From: Chlorops oryzae
Lineage: Eukaryota > Arthropoda > Insecta > Diptera > Chloropidae
Assembly: GCA_020466095.1 (NCBI GenBank)
Contig: CM035808.1
Span: 70,266,829-70,330,828, forward strand
Reading direction: 5' to 3'
Length of the DNA: 64,000 bases
The notes under the pieces are model-generated. The model saw nothing but the letters and a program-made list of their open reading frames with translations. It was not told where the DNA came from and searched no databases. The first letter of the stretch is position 1, and every line of letters begins with the position of its first letter. Made by a program: the position numbers and the translations under genes. Positions 53,554 to 64,000 of the stretch are shown here, piece after piece.

Positions 53554-54599
53554 TATTAATATCTGACCTTGCCAAGACAGGTCGAAAAATTGTCTTCACG
53601 TTGCTGTTATGGTCTTTTTGGTGTTAGTGGTGAAATTCGATACGTGAATGTGAACGGTGGTGTAGACGGGCCATAAAGATTGGGAAGTTTAGGCAGAAGT
53701 GCGGACAGGAATCGTTAAAAGTAACGCGGTAAAACAAATATTAGAAGGGCATAGCAAGAGAACTCGTTGATGCGATAGAAAGTCAAAAACAAAAAAGTTA
53801 GTATCAAATTTAAAATGAAGTCCAAAATAATTCTTTACCGGTTAAAAATACTTATAGAATTAAAACAGGATATGAAGTTTAAGCTCAAATGAACCAAACC
53901 GAAATATCAATACCATATTGTGGAAAAAGTCGAAACAAAAATAATAGCAACAGAAAAAAGTTCAGGGCACATAGCTTAAGATTGTTATCATGCCTTAAAG
54001 TCAGACGATAAAAACATCAGCATTATATCTTAAGAAGACCGAATAAAAAAAGTTCGTGTAAAAACATTACATTAGAAGTTAAGTTTCACTTCGCCGCGTT
54101 CAACTGTGTTTTTCAAGCGCACAAATTCAAAGTTTTAAATTCAAATTTACAAGTAATCGAGTAGACAGAAAACCTACGCGCTAGGTCATATTTTCCTCGC
54201 GAGTGGCAGAGTGGTGTTATTCACCCAGTTATCTGCTTGTGGGCGGTATTCTGAGGAGTTGAAAAAAGAAATTTGCTCCAAGATAAGTATTTCATATTCC
54301 AATCTATTCCCAATTATTACAAAAACACTTTTATAGAAAGAAAGCTGCTTCCTGCAGCTGACTCAGCTGTCAGCTGATGCCAATTGGCCATTGACCAAAA
54401 AGCTCTTCGAAAAGCTCTCTTAAAAGCTCTAGCGTCGACACAAACCATGGTATGGATGTTGTCGAAGATGATGAAGATCAAGTTCCAAAAGTTGTACAAC
54501 TACCCAGCAAGCAGTTTCTTCACGAAAACGAAACTTCCGTCCAGTCCGAATCGATCAGCCAGTTTTAAATTCTGAGAAGCCAGTTCCAAAGGCAACGCT
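53554..54599. other. Intron sequence and probable Jockey 5' UTR, no gene
   Basis: No gene or repeat boundary recognised. GC rises from about 54300, where the 5' UTR of Jockey copy B probably begins. Confidence 0.4.
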
Positions 54600-54765
54600 C
54601 CAACTCCACCAGTTCAATTAATCCGAAATCAACAGAGTAAAACATCTCAAGTAAATTATATTAAGCTGAGGCCACAGCATCTCCTATTTCTACCGCTACA
54701 ATAACAAAAAAAACGCAATGAACTAAGGTAATGTAGCTGTTGGTGCGGTTATTAAGTCGAACAAT

Positions 54766-55982
54766 ATGGCAAAAAAACCATGCGAACAGCAAGCGTTACT
54801 TATTGGCATGCATCGCTTCGTCAATATAATTAAAAGAAAAAGAAGCCCAACTGCAAACAATGCCAATAGGGCTAAACTTAATAAAACGGAAACCGTATCC
54901 ACTCCGCCTAGTACTCTATCGGGTAACCGCTTTGCTCTTTTATCAGAAAATCTGAATGATAAATCATCTAAAAATGAGCCAAGTAAAGAATTAAAACCGC
55001 CTCCAATTTATTTCAGGGAGCGTAGCTCCAATGCACTAGTTGCCAGTTTAGCAAGCCTCCTAAACAATAGTAACTTCCATGTTGTTCCCTTAACTAAAGG
55101 AAACATTCACGAAACTAAAATCCAAACTGATTCTGAGGATAGCTACCGCAAAGTTGTAAATCAATTTGAGAAGGGAAAAAAGAATTTCTATACATACCAG
55201 CTTAAAAGTAGCAAAGGTATTTCAGTTGTGATTAAAGGTATTGAAGAGACGTTGATCCAAATGATATAAAAAATGCTCTCGGCGAACAGGGCTTTTATGC
55301 TTGGGCAGTTATAAATATAATAAATAACGAAAAAATACCGCAGCTAATGTTTAGAGTTGACCTTCTTCCAGACTTAAAGCTTTAAAAAAATGAAAGCCAT
55401 CCCATTTATAACTTGTTGTACTTATTGCATCGTAAATTTACCGTGGAAGAGCCTAAAAAACGAAAGGGGCCAGTTCAATGCAATAATTGCCAAGAGTTTG
55501 GTCATACCAAAACTTACTGCACTCTGCGTACAGTGTGTGTAATATGTGGTGAACTTCATCACAGTTCCGTGTGTAGTAAAAAATAACAAAACGACCGCAA
55601 TTTAGTAAAATAAAGCAACTGCCAAGGCAATCATACTGCAAATTACCGAGGCTGTATAGTTTACAAAAATCTTCAGCAGCGACTTGATATCCGAAAGCAA
55701 ATGTCTCGAAATCCAGTTAAAAATACATTTGTTCCTTTAACTGCGCCATCCTCGAACATAGTTAATGTTGCTTTCACTCCAGGTATTTCCTATGCAAATG
55801 CTTTGAAGACAGGCATTCCAGCAAATCAGTTCACACCTTCCAACTCAAATAGCAATCTTGAATTAATGATATCAACTCTTACTCAAAGTATTTCTAACTT
55901 TATGCAGTCAATGCAAAAATCCGTCGACACAATTGTGGAAATACAGACTAAGTTAATGACAGCTCTTCTTTCGAAAATATGA
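54766..55982 (+). pseudogene. Jockey copy B ORF1, frameshifted
   Basis: Starts MAKKPCEQQALLIGMHRFVN. It carries the family signature LKPPPIYFRERSSNALVASL and the RRM-like YTYQLKSSKGISVVIKGIEE, then loses frame at about 55260. The zinc knuckles CNNCQEFGHTKTYC and CVICGELHHSSVC lie near 55483-55575. The end (55701-55982) is ISYANALKTG and LMISTLTQSISNFMQSMQ. It would bind LINE RNA. Confidence 0.78.
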
Positions 55983-58329
55983 GCAGATTAAAAATATGTG
56001 CGTGGAATTGAAACGGCTTAAGCCGGCATAAGCTAGAAATCCAAAATTTTTTAATTCGTGAATCCGTTGATGTATTGCTTCTCTCAGAAACTCTTTTAAC
56101 TAATAAATGCTTCTTCCCAATCCCTGGATATATATTTTACAAAACTTATCATCCAGATGGTAAAGCTCACGGTGGTACAGGCATTCTTATCCGTAAGAGA
56201 GCTAGGTACTTCCTAATGGAATCGTATGCAACTACTTTTATCCAAGCAACAACAATAAGTATTTGGGCCAATAGCAAAAGCATGTCAGTTTCGGCGGTAT
56301 ACTGCCCACCGCGTCACAATATTTCAGAGAAAATGTATATATATTTCTTCAAAACCCTCAGTGATAAATTCATCGCAGCTGGAGATTATAATGCAAAGCA
56401 CACCCTCTGGGGTTCCCGTCTTTGTAGTCCGAAAGGTGCTCAATTATATAGGGCAATTATTAATAAAAATAACAATCTCGACTTTGATTCCCCTAGGAAA
56501 CCTACTTATTGGCCAGCGGACCCAAATAAATTACCAGATCCTATAGATTTTGGCATTACAAAAGGTATTAAAAGAGAATCCATATCGACATATACAACGT
56601 TTGATCTGTCTTCAGATCATTCTCTAGTGTTATTCCTATTGAACGAAAGACCAAAACAAGTTGATATTCCCCACAGATAACTAAATTGCAATACCAATTG
56701 GCTTAAATATAAAAAGAATATTAACTCATATATACACACCAATTACAAAATCGAAAGTAAAGAGAATATTGATGATGCCGTGACAGTCCTTACTTCTATG
56801 TTGACTTCAGCAGCAGAGAATTCTACGCCTAGGTATAGTAAAACGGAAAAGGTGTCCTTTACAAATGCTGAAATAGAAAATGTGGTGGCCTGTAAAAGGA
56901 GGTGCAGAAGGAGTGGCAACAAACCCGATCACCAGCAGCTAAATGTAGATTAAAAGAAGCTGAAAATAAGCTCAAAGCAGCCCTTTCGAGGGAGAAACGA
57001 TTTGAACAACATAAATTTGTGCATAACCTTACTCCGAAGGGCAAAAACCAAAAATCCTTATGGCAATCAATACGTGGGGTGAAGACTACGGTCGAAAGTG
57101 AATTTCCTCTTAGATTTCCTAACGGTGGGTGGGTGCGTAACGACGAAGAGAAGGCTAACGTGTTTGCTTTGCACCTGAGTAAGGTATTTCAACTAAATCC
57201 AAGTAGTGATGTTCACCCTGTCACACAAAGTCCTGAAAACACTCAACAATTGCACGTAGAGATAACTCCCAGTCAAATCATTGACGTCATTAAGAATAAA
57301 TTAGTCTGAAAAAAAGCTCCAGGGTATGATTTGATTACCCCGAAAATGTTAAAAAAAACTTACCTTTTATTGCAGTGCTGTTTTTACCAAATCTTTTTAA
57401 TGCAATAATAAAGTAGAGTCATTTCCCACATGACTGGAAAATATCGGTCATAATTATGGTATGGAAACCAGGTAAAGATCCTTCTCAAGCCTCATCCTAC
57501 AGACCGATTAGTCTTCTTCCTTGTTTCTCGAAACTATTTGAAAAACTACTTATTCCGAAATTGTCGTCATTCATACTAGAACAAAACATTATTCCCTCTC
57601 ATCAGCTTGGGTTTAGGGAAAAACACGGTACAATCGAGCAAGTTAATCGAATTGCAAACGAAATAAGAATCGCATATGAAAAAAGAGAAAACTGCTCTGC
57701 GGTATTTTTAGATATTCAACAAGCATTCGACAAAGTTTGGCATGACGGGCTGAAATTTAAAATCAGACATTTACTTCCTAAAAATGTTCATGCAGTCTTA
57801 AGTTCTTATCTGAGTAATAGCAAATTCCAAGTGAAACAAAATTCATTTATAACAAAAGACTTTGTAATTAATGCCGGCGTTCCGCAAGGGAGCGTTGCCG
57901 GTCCTTTTTTATACCTTTTATTTACAGCTGACATTCCTATTAGTGGCCAAATTTTCACATCGACGTTTGCTGATGACACAGCATTTCTAAGTAGACACAA
58001 AAACGTGGTAGTGGCAACCAATCAGCTCCAAGCGCATTTAAATAATATCCAAAACTGGTTATCCCGTTGGCGTATCAAAGTTAACGAACAAAAATCTCGT
58101 CACGTTATGTTCAAACTTAATAGAGGCGTCTCTCCTGACGCATTCCTAAAAAACAATCGAATCCGTCAAGTTGAAGAAGTAACATACCTCGGAGTTCATT
58201 TAGATAGAAGGCTGACCTGGCGCAAGCATATCGAAGCGAAGCGGACTCAGATCAAACTTAAAGCAATTAGCTTGCACTGGCTAATGAATAGTCGTTCCCC
58301 CTTAAAACTAGATTATAAAATCCTGTTAT
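55981..58329 (+). pseudogene. Jockey copy B ORF2: endonuclease and reverse transcriptase
   Basis: The endonuclease reads VDVLLLSETLLTNK, GGTGILIRKRARYF and IAAGDYNAKHTLWG (GDYNAKH motif), SDHSLVLFLL. A stop follows ICAWN. The RT (57456-58329) reads YRPISLLPCFSKLFEKLLIP, GFREKHGTIEQVN, VFLDIQQAFDKVWHDGLK (catalytic Asp), AGVPQGSVAGPFLYLLF and FADDTAFLSRH (FADD). Coding stops at TA where the mariner begins, and continues at 59626 (see next). Confidence 0.85.
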
Positions 58330-58330
58330 A

Positions 58331-59623
58331 ACAGGTTGGCTGATAAGTCCCCGGTCTGACACATAGATGGCGTCGCTAGTATTAAATGCATACTATTTTT
58401 ATATAGTGGCAACCTTCAAATGATTCGTGTCAAAATTTGACGTCTGTAAGTCAATAAGTTTGTGAGATAGAGCGTTTTTTGTGAAGCAACTTTTGTTATT
58501 GTGAAAAAAATGGAAAAAAAGGAATTTCGTCTTTTGATAAAATACTGTTTTCTTAAGGGAAAAATTACAGTGGAAGCAAAAACTTGGCTTGATAATGAGT
58601 TTCCGGACTCTGCCCCAGGAGAATCAACAATAATTGATTAGTATGCAAAATTCAAGCGTGGTGAAATGAGCACGGAGGACGGTGAACGCAGTGGACGCCC
58701 GAAAGAGGTGGTTACCGACGAAAACATAAAAAAAATTCACAAAATGATTTTGAATGACCGTAAAATGAAGTTGATCGAGATAGCAGAGGCCTTTAAGATA
58801 TAAAAGGAACGTGTTGGTCATATCACTCATCAATATTTGGATATGAAAAAGCTCTGTGCAAAATGGGTGCCGCGCGAGCTCACATTTGACCAAAAACAAC
58901 AACGTGTTGATGATTCTGAGCGTTGTTTGCAGCTGTTAGCTCGGAATACACCCGAGTTTTTGCGTCGATATGTGACAATGGATGAAACATGGCTCTATCA
59001 CTACACTCCTGAGTCCAATCGACAGTCGGCTGAGTGGACAGCGATCGGTGAACCGTCTCCGAAGCGTGGAAAGTCTCAAAAGTCCGCTGGCAAAGTAATG
59101 GCCTCTGTTTTTTGCGATGGGCATGGAATAATTTTTATCGATTATCTTGAGAAGGGAAAAACCATCAACAGTGACTATTATATGTCGTTATTGGAGCGTT
59201 TGAAGGTCGAAATCGCGGCAAAACGGCCCCATATGAAGAAGAAAAAAGTGTTGTTCCACCAAGACAACGCACCGTGCCACAAGTCATTGAGAACGATGGC
59301 AAAAATTCATGAATTAGGCTTCGAATTGCTTCCCCACCCACCGTATTCTCCAGATCTGGCCCCCAGCGACTTTTTCTTGTTCTCAGACCTCAAAAGGATA
59401 CTCGCAGGGAAAAAATTTGGCTGCAATGAAGAGGTGATCGCCGAAACTGAGGCCTATTTTGAGGCAAAACCGAAGGAGTACTACCAAAATGGTATCAAAA
59501 AATTGGAAGGTCGTTATAATCGTTGTATCTTTCTTGAAGGGAACTATGTTGAATAATAAAAACGAATTTTTACAAAAAAATTTGTTTTTCTTTGTTAGAC
59601 CGGGGACTTATCAGCCAACCTGT
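58331..59623 (+). mobile_element. Himar1-like (irritans-subfamily) mariner, complete ends (1293 bp)
   Basis: Ends ACAGGTTGGCTGATAAGTCC and its complement, with TA on both sides (58329-58330, 59624-59625). Both the terminus and the transposase closely resemble Himar1 of the horn fly as I remember it. The transposase has two nonsense codons. Confidence 0.93.
58510..59556 (+). pseudogene. Himar1-like transposase, two nonsense codons
   Basis: From MEKKEFRLLIKYCFLKGKIT, 348 codons. TAG at 58639-58641 (codon 44, expected Trp) and TAA at 58801-58803 (codon 98) interrupt it in an otherwise continuous frame. The mariner motif WVPRELT and catalytic residues in YVTMDETW, FHQDNAPCHKS and PPYSPDLAPSDF (DD34D) remain. 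It is an inactive copy of a very recently active family, and such closeness to Himar1 in another fly would suggest horizontal transfer. Confidence 0.95.
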
Positions 59624-59625
59624 TA

Positions 59626-59935
59626 TAATCAAGTTATAAAACCGATATGGACGTACGGTTTACAACTCTACGGAAACGCAAGTGCTTCAAATATAGATAT
59701 TCTGCAAAGAGCTCAGTCCAAAATCCTGAGATCTATTACAGGAGCTCCGTGGTTCATTAAAAATGTAAACCGTTTGTAAACCGTAATGCGCAATTTTGTA
59801 TGATCCTGACATGATCTTATGCTAAAATTTAATTATTCGTCGTGCGAAATCGGTTACATCTTTACAGGGATTAGCCCAAAGAACACGTCGGATACGCCAG
59901 TCGAAAACAACGTTTAAAATATCGTAGAAACACCG
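59626..59935 (+). pseudogene. Jockey copy B ORF2, C-terminus after the mariner
   Basis: Reads NQVIKPIWTYGLQLYGNASA and then RAQSKILRSITGAPWF, the usual end of Jockey ORF2. It joins the reading broken at 58329 after removing the mariner and one TA. Stops appear from 59778. Confidence 0.82.
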
Positions 59936-59940
59936 TATGA

Positions 59941-60597
59941 ATTAAACAATCCATGCCAATACAAAATCGCCGTACAGAAAATTGTTAACAAATATAATAT
60001 AAGGCTCATAGTCTTCAACTAAGCTAACATATCTAAATTTTATCCAAAATTTTTTGGAAAATTCAAATACAGTGCTTTATTTTTAGCAGCATTGCACTAA
60101 TGTGCACATTGCTTGTAAGTGCACGTTTGCGTATTGGAATGTCAACTGAAAGTATTTATCCATGAAATAGTCGCATTAAGCAGCATTCCGCATTAACTGC
60201 AGATTTTACTGAACAGCATCGTTTTTTGTGTCGGGGAAAAAAGATCCCTTGAAAAGTATTTAATTTAGCAGCACTTTTTCTGTGATTTATTTTCCGTGAC
60301 TGACAGTTTTAGTAAAGAAGACAAAATTTCTAAGGGTGTGGTTCCGCTTTCGTAAAAAAAAAAATATTAATAATAGCAGAAGTACGGGATCAGTCTTCAT
60401 CCAAGACGGACTTATGCAAAAAGTCCAAAAAGAAATTCATATTCTTACCTCTGCCAAGTTTTTGTAAATTCGTCTATTATATCCTTGCTAGCCAAACTTT
60501 TAAAACAGCAACTATAGTGTTTATAATGTGTAAATTTATTTAGAAAATATAAAACTAAAAATTTCTTTCATCCCGATTAATAATGACAACTAAAACA
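59941..60597. other. Unassigned sequence, no gene
   Basis: AT-rich. No repeat pair or domain recognised between the Jockey end and the env-like fragment. Confidence 0.4.
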
Positions 60598-60867
60598 GTA
60601 AATTTGTTGCTCGGAAATTCATATTCCGATTGATTACACCTTACAAATAGAAAATCTAACGGCGACACAGTCCTCACTTGCAAAACAGAACATATTCCAA
60701 TTTCCCAATAAAATCCAAACAAAAAATTATCACCACATGACGGCCAGTTATGTAGCGCTAATCATCACTGTATGCATATTGATCTACTTGGGCATTAAAC
60801 GAAAAGCCAAAGCCTGCCGAGCTCCAGCACCACGAAATCAATTCAGAACGACAGACTTCACAGTATA
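60598..60867 (+). pseudogene. Env-like C-terminal fragment with a membrane anchor (insect errantivirus-type)
   Basis: The open stretch after a stop at about 60598 leads to a hydrophobic segment, SYVALIITVCILIYLGI, followed directly by a basic cytosolic-style tail (KRKAKACRAP), and stops at 60867. A membrane anchor followed by a short basic tail is how Env-type glycoproteins of gypsy-group elements end. No surface domain, cleavage site or fusion peptide is present, and no LTR is identified. This is a remnant without function. A host membrane-protein exon is the alternative. Confidence 0.3.
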
Positions 60868-61102
60868 AACAAACCAGATCAACAGAACAAACATTCAAGA
60901 AGTACCACCTCAGCATTTGCAACATCGTAAATTTCGACCAGAGCTCAGGGCGGACATAATGTTAAATTTTTTTATCTCTTTATTTTTACATTTTTTGTTG
61001 CTTATTTTGCAATTATTCTCTTGCATAAACAGTAAGCTTTGAATCCTAATCAGTTCATAAACAGCGTTGAAAACTGTATTTTGACTTGAATATTGACATT
61101 GC

Positions 61103-61494
61103 ATATCGTAACCTTAATGCAGAAAGGCCCTCCTAACTAACAAATTTAGAATTTTACAGGAGAGAGAAAAAATTGAACTTAAGCCAAATAAAAAAACCAA
61201 AAAATATTCCAATTTTGGGGCACAGCAGTAAACTCTGTTCCAAAGTTCAACTCAGTGGGTCCAAAATTGTGAGATTTAGCTACCACAATAGAAGTCAGTT
61301 AGAGCTTTTTATTTAAAGAAGTGTTTTAAGTCAGTTGGGGCTTTTTTTTAAATGATTGTATATCCGTTATTTTTGATCTCAGAACTTTAATTTTTTTATC
61401 ATGGTCTATTTGGGGGCGTTATGTCCAAATATGCAAAAAAGTGAATTTTGGAAAAAATGTTAGTTGGGGCCTTTCTACATTTAGGTTACGATAT
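61103..61494. mobile_element. About 390-bp MITE with CGTAACCT ends
   Basis: Ends ATATCGTAACCTTAATGCAG and, inverted, ATATCGTAACCTAAATGTAG. The matching continues through AAAGGCCC and AACTAACA. The target duplication is ambiguous because the ends lie in ATAT. It is just left of the BEL-type LTR candidate. Confidence 0.7.
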
Positions 61495-61502
61495 ATACAT
61501 TA

Positions 61503-61849
61503 TGTTTGCTTTATTAATTTCTTATTGTTAAATTCGCGTTTTTAGTAAATGCCCTACGAGGAAGTTCATGGTCATAAAAATGCAAGATTTGCAATAAAAT
61601 ATATTTTCAATTATGCTTTGTGAAGTAAGAATGTAACATTGTATTGATATATAAGCACCACAAGGTGCAAAATAAAATGACTCATAATTTGACTTCATTA
61701 AAAGCATTTCATTTTGAAAGCAAGTAACTCGGTTCACGTGGCGTTTGTTACGTAGAATAAAAATTAAAGCCCAATTCACTTGATGTGCTGCAATTGGATT
61801 CTTTAAGACACGATAGCGAAAATGAGGCAAAAAGGTCTTTCTTCACATT
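61503..61849 (+). repeat. Candidate 5' LTR of the right-edge BEL/Pao element
   Basis: Starts TGTTTGC, has a TATATAAGCACC box near 61650 and AATAAAAATTAAAG at 61757-61770, and ends CACA before TTGCGGTGACCCTCAACGAC (61849 on), which resembles the primer site of the other BEL copy. The partner LTR is outside the window, so the limits are provisional. Confidence 0.4.
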
Positions 61850-61978
61850 GCGGTGACCCTCAACGACAGAATAAGGTGTATCCTTATTTTCAGACGCAAC
61901 TAATCTACGGAGGTACACCAACAATCAACAACAACCGGAGGCACAGCAACAATCAAAAACATACGGAGCCAAAAATGG

Positions 61979-63466
61979 GGTTCTTTGAGGACTTCGTCGA
62001 GAAGCAGAAACTAACTGGCGCGAACATAGAAGCAATAATTAAAAAATTCAAAAAGGACTAATCAACAAGGAAAACTTGATTAACGTACTTTCAAGAGCGG
62101 CTTCAAAATCTGAATACCGAATGGTCCACGTTCAACACAACCGATAACCAGATTCGGCTACTGGAGAGTACCAATTGACCGCGACTATTTCAAGAACGAT
62201 TACTTCAGTGCAATGATGAACATCGGCCACGAATATCAAGAGATATTTCAATTCAATGCTTAATGTCAATCAAGCACGCAATACTAAGCAGCGTCCGGAA
62301 GCAACTCAGCGCAAAAATAGCACGAACGATAGCCAGCAATCAAAAACGGCAGGACAACAGGCAATATAAAAAAAAAAATATGCAGAACTTATCCAATAAG
62401 TTCGCCGGAAAAATGCAATGATGAATTCCCTTCAACGATTAATAGAAGAAAACCTTCAAGTCGCAAAAAAATTATGGAAAAATGTTCAAAATCTTCACTT
62501 CCCAGTTAGTGAACGGCATGCTTACCAAAAGGAAAAAGGATACAATCTGAACAGGTTCATTGCACTCGAACAAATCATCAGATACATTTGCAACACTATG
62601 ACAGGTAATTCATCAACTCAGCCAACCCCGATACGGACCAATAATCAATCGGATTCCATTCCAATGCCAAAAATCCTGATACCAAAATTTTACGGCAATC
62701 ACCTAAACTGGCAAGAATTTCACGACTTAATCTCGTCACTTGTAATAAATCAACCGATAGCAAACGTTAAAAAAATTTGGTTTCTAAAAACACTCTTGGT
62801 GGGGGAAGGTGCAAACCTCATGAAGCATCTTTCTGCCACAGGAGAAAATTTAGAAGCTGCGTAGGAGATTGTGATCGATCGCTGCAATAACAAAAGGATA
62901 CTGGTTGGGAAATTAGTTCAGGAGCTGGTCGATCCGCCAAAGAATCCTTCAAACGATAACTTTATGGCATTAAACGATACAACTCAACAATTCTTATTAG
63001 CTGTGCAACATCTTGACAAAAACACGTCAACTTGGTACCCTCTGATGCTACATCTACTACTGCAACGGTTAGACCAAGCGACGCGCCTTCGATATGAACA
63101 ATCTCTTTTGCAACTTCGAGAAATTCCAACAGTTATGGATTTTCTGATGTTTTTGGAAAGACATTTCCAATCCATGGAAGCAATAGGTTTAAAAGAGAAA
63201 TCAACTCAACAAACGCAAAGCCAAAAGTATGTACTTCAGTCACTTCAGCCAATCAACCTCATTGATCTTGTACTTTGTGCAAACACGGAACGCACCCGTT
63301 GTTTGCCTTCAAAAAGTTCCTTCAGGCATCACCATCGACACAACTTCAGTTTAAGCAAGAGCAAAAATATTGTTTCAACTGTTTAAAACCTGGAAATGTC
63401 TCGAAAAAGTGCACGTCAAGGAGCTGTACAAAAGGCAACAAGAAACACAACACTTCTACATCTTAA
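61979..63466 (+). pseudogene. BEL/Pao gag, with nonsense and frameshift changes
   Basis: Starts MGFFEDFVEKQKLTGANIEA and loses frame near 62060. It reads further on as YFQERLQNLNTEWSTFNTTD, and from 62418 as MMNSLQRLIEENLQVAKKLW, with PKILIPKFYGNHLNWQEFHD, the conserved BEL gag core. A TAG at 62862-62864 precedes VIDRCNNKRILVGKLV. The knuckle at about 63371-63412 is CFNCLKPGNVSKKC, with Asn where the histidine should be, so it is damaged. Confidence 0.75.
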
Positions 63467-63599
63467 GGATCAAACAACAAGCACGTCATCATCAACAAAA
63501 GACAAGTCACCAGAGAGAAAGTCATCAGGGGTTACGGAGACAGCCCACGACGACAAAGAGGCGGCATCCCTGACTACAGCCAAGCAATCAAGATCAAGT

Positions 63600-64000
63600 A
63601 GTTACGTAATTCTGGGAACGGCAATGATCAAGGTGCAGACAAATGCAAAAAAAATTCAGTGCAGAGCAGTTCTAGATTCAGGCTCTCAACTTAATTTCGT
63701 AACGGAACGGTTGGTTAAACGCATGGGAATTTCTACAAAACCAAGTTCGATATCCATCAATGGAATCGGTTCGACCAACACAAAAGCAAGACATCGAGTC
63801 AACGTTGCATTACACTCCAACATCAACAGTTTCACAACACGTCTTGAAGCAGCTGTTTTGCCAAACATAATTTCTTCGCAACCATCAAAGGTAATCAACA
63901 TCGATAATTGGCCGATTCCTAAAAACAGAACACTGGCAGATCCAGAATTACATCAGCCGAACATTATTAACGTCCTTTTAGGAGCGGAATTTTATCACCA
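63600..64000 (+). pseudogene. BEL/Pao aspartic protease, runs off right edge
   Basis: Reads SYVILGTAMIKVQTNAKKIQ, then CRAVLDSGSQLNFVTERLVK with the catalytic DSG at 63675, and ISINGIGSTNTKARHRVNV and NIINVLLGAEFYH. It is in frame to the window edge. RT and integrase should follow outside. Confidence 0.8.

Larger units (their letters stand above)
54600..59940 (+). mobile_element. Jockey-type LINE, copy B, split by a Himar1-like mariner
   Basis: ORF1 (54766-55982) and ORF2 (55981-58329 and 59626-about 59935) occur in order on the plus strand. The mariner sits at 58331-59623. Many frameshifts and stops make it inactive. Motif order matches copy A. The 5' and 3' limits are approximate and no poly(A) tail or duplication is evident. 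Confidence 0.75.
61503..64000 (+). mobile_element. BEL/Pao element (second), 5' part, runs off right edge
   Basis: Candidate LTR, gag and protease follow in order on the plus strand and continue past 64000. It differs from the 34154-41499 copy in sequence, so it is a different BEL lineage. Stops and frame changes show it is decayed. Confidence 0.75.

Overview
This window looks like transposon-packed intron and intergenic DNA from a higher fly (Diptera, probably Cyclorrhapha). The host signal is a pair of exons at 52625-53327 (+) that read as the fly orthologue of the HECT ubiquitin ligase hyd/UBR5. They are separated by a 58-nt GT-AG intron. Almost everything else recognisable is mobile DNA: mariner, Tc1-like DD37E, hairpin MITEs, a Foldback-like element, Jockey and CR1-type LINEs, and BEL/Pao and gypsy-type LTR elements. 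No rRNA, bacterial gene or CRISPR array was seen. All clade names rest on motifs read by eye, not on searches.

Layout. 1-454: end of a DD37E transposon. About 1795-11395 (-): one LINE broken by three later insertions: a hairpin (3267-4823), a 3-kb terminal-inverted-repeat element carrying a decayed conserved gene (5484-8474), and a Foldback-like element (8873-10868). 11780-13230: two further LINE fragments. 13869-14823: a hairpin. 15500-19962: a Jockey LINE split by a CR1-like LINE and abutting an LTR-element gag remnant. 21700-22900: a retroposon-like repeat with a degenerate tetranucleotide array. 23508-25349: a hairpin with a perfect 8-bp target duplication. 25373-27838: a dispersed repeat with a 127-bp minisatellite, holding an open mariner. 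29851-30387: an unrecognised ORF.

30658-49232 is a five-level nest. A Jockey RT fragment holds a gypsy-type LTR element, which holds a DD37E transposon, which holds a BEL element, which holds a mariner. Two further MITE/hairpin elements also sit in the gypsy-type element. Target duplications are readable at every level, so the order of events can be read from the sequence.

50530-54600 carries a tRNA-derived SINE-like repeat, transposon scraps, the hyd exons and a small MITE. 54600-59940 is a second Jockey LINE broken by a Himar1-like mariner with two nonsense codons. 60600-61500 has an env-like C-terminus and a MITE. From about 61500 a second BEL/Pao element (+) runs off the right edge in its protease domain.

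Most element genes are dead through frameshifts, nonsense codons or insertions. The exception is the mariner transposase at 26539-27564, which is open and keeps its catalytic residues. The items most likely to be new are the inverted-repeat element with its conserved gene and the Foldback-like element with a reverse-transcriptase fragment in its loop.
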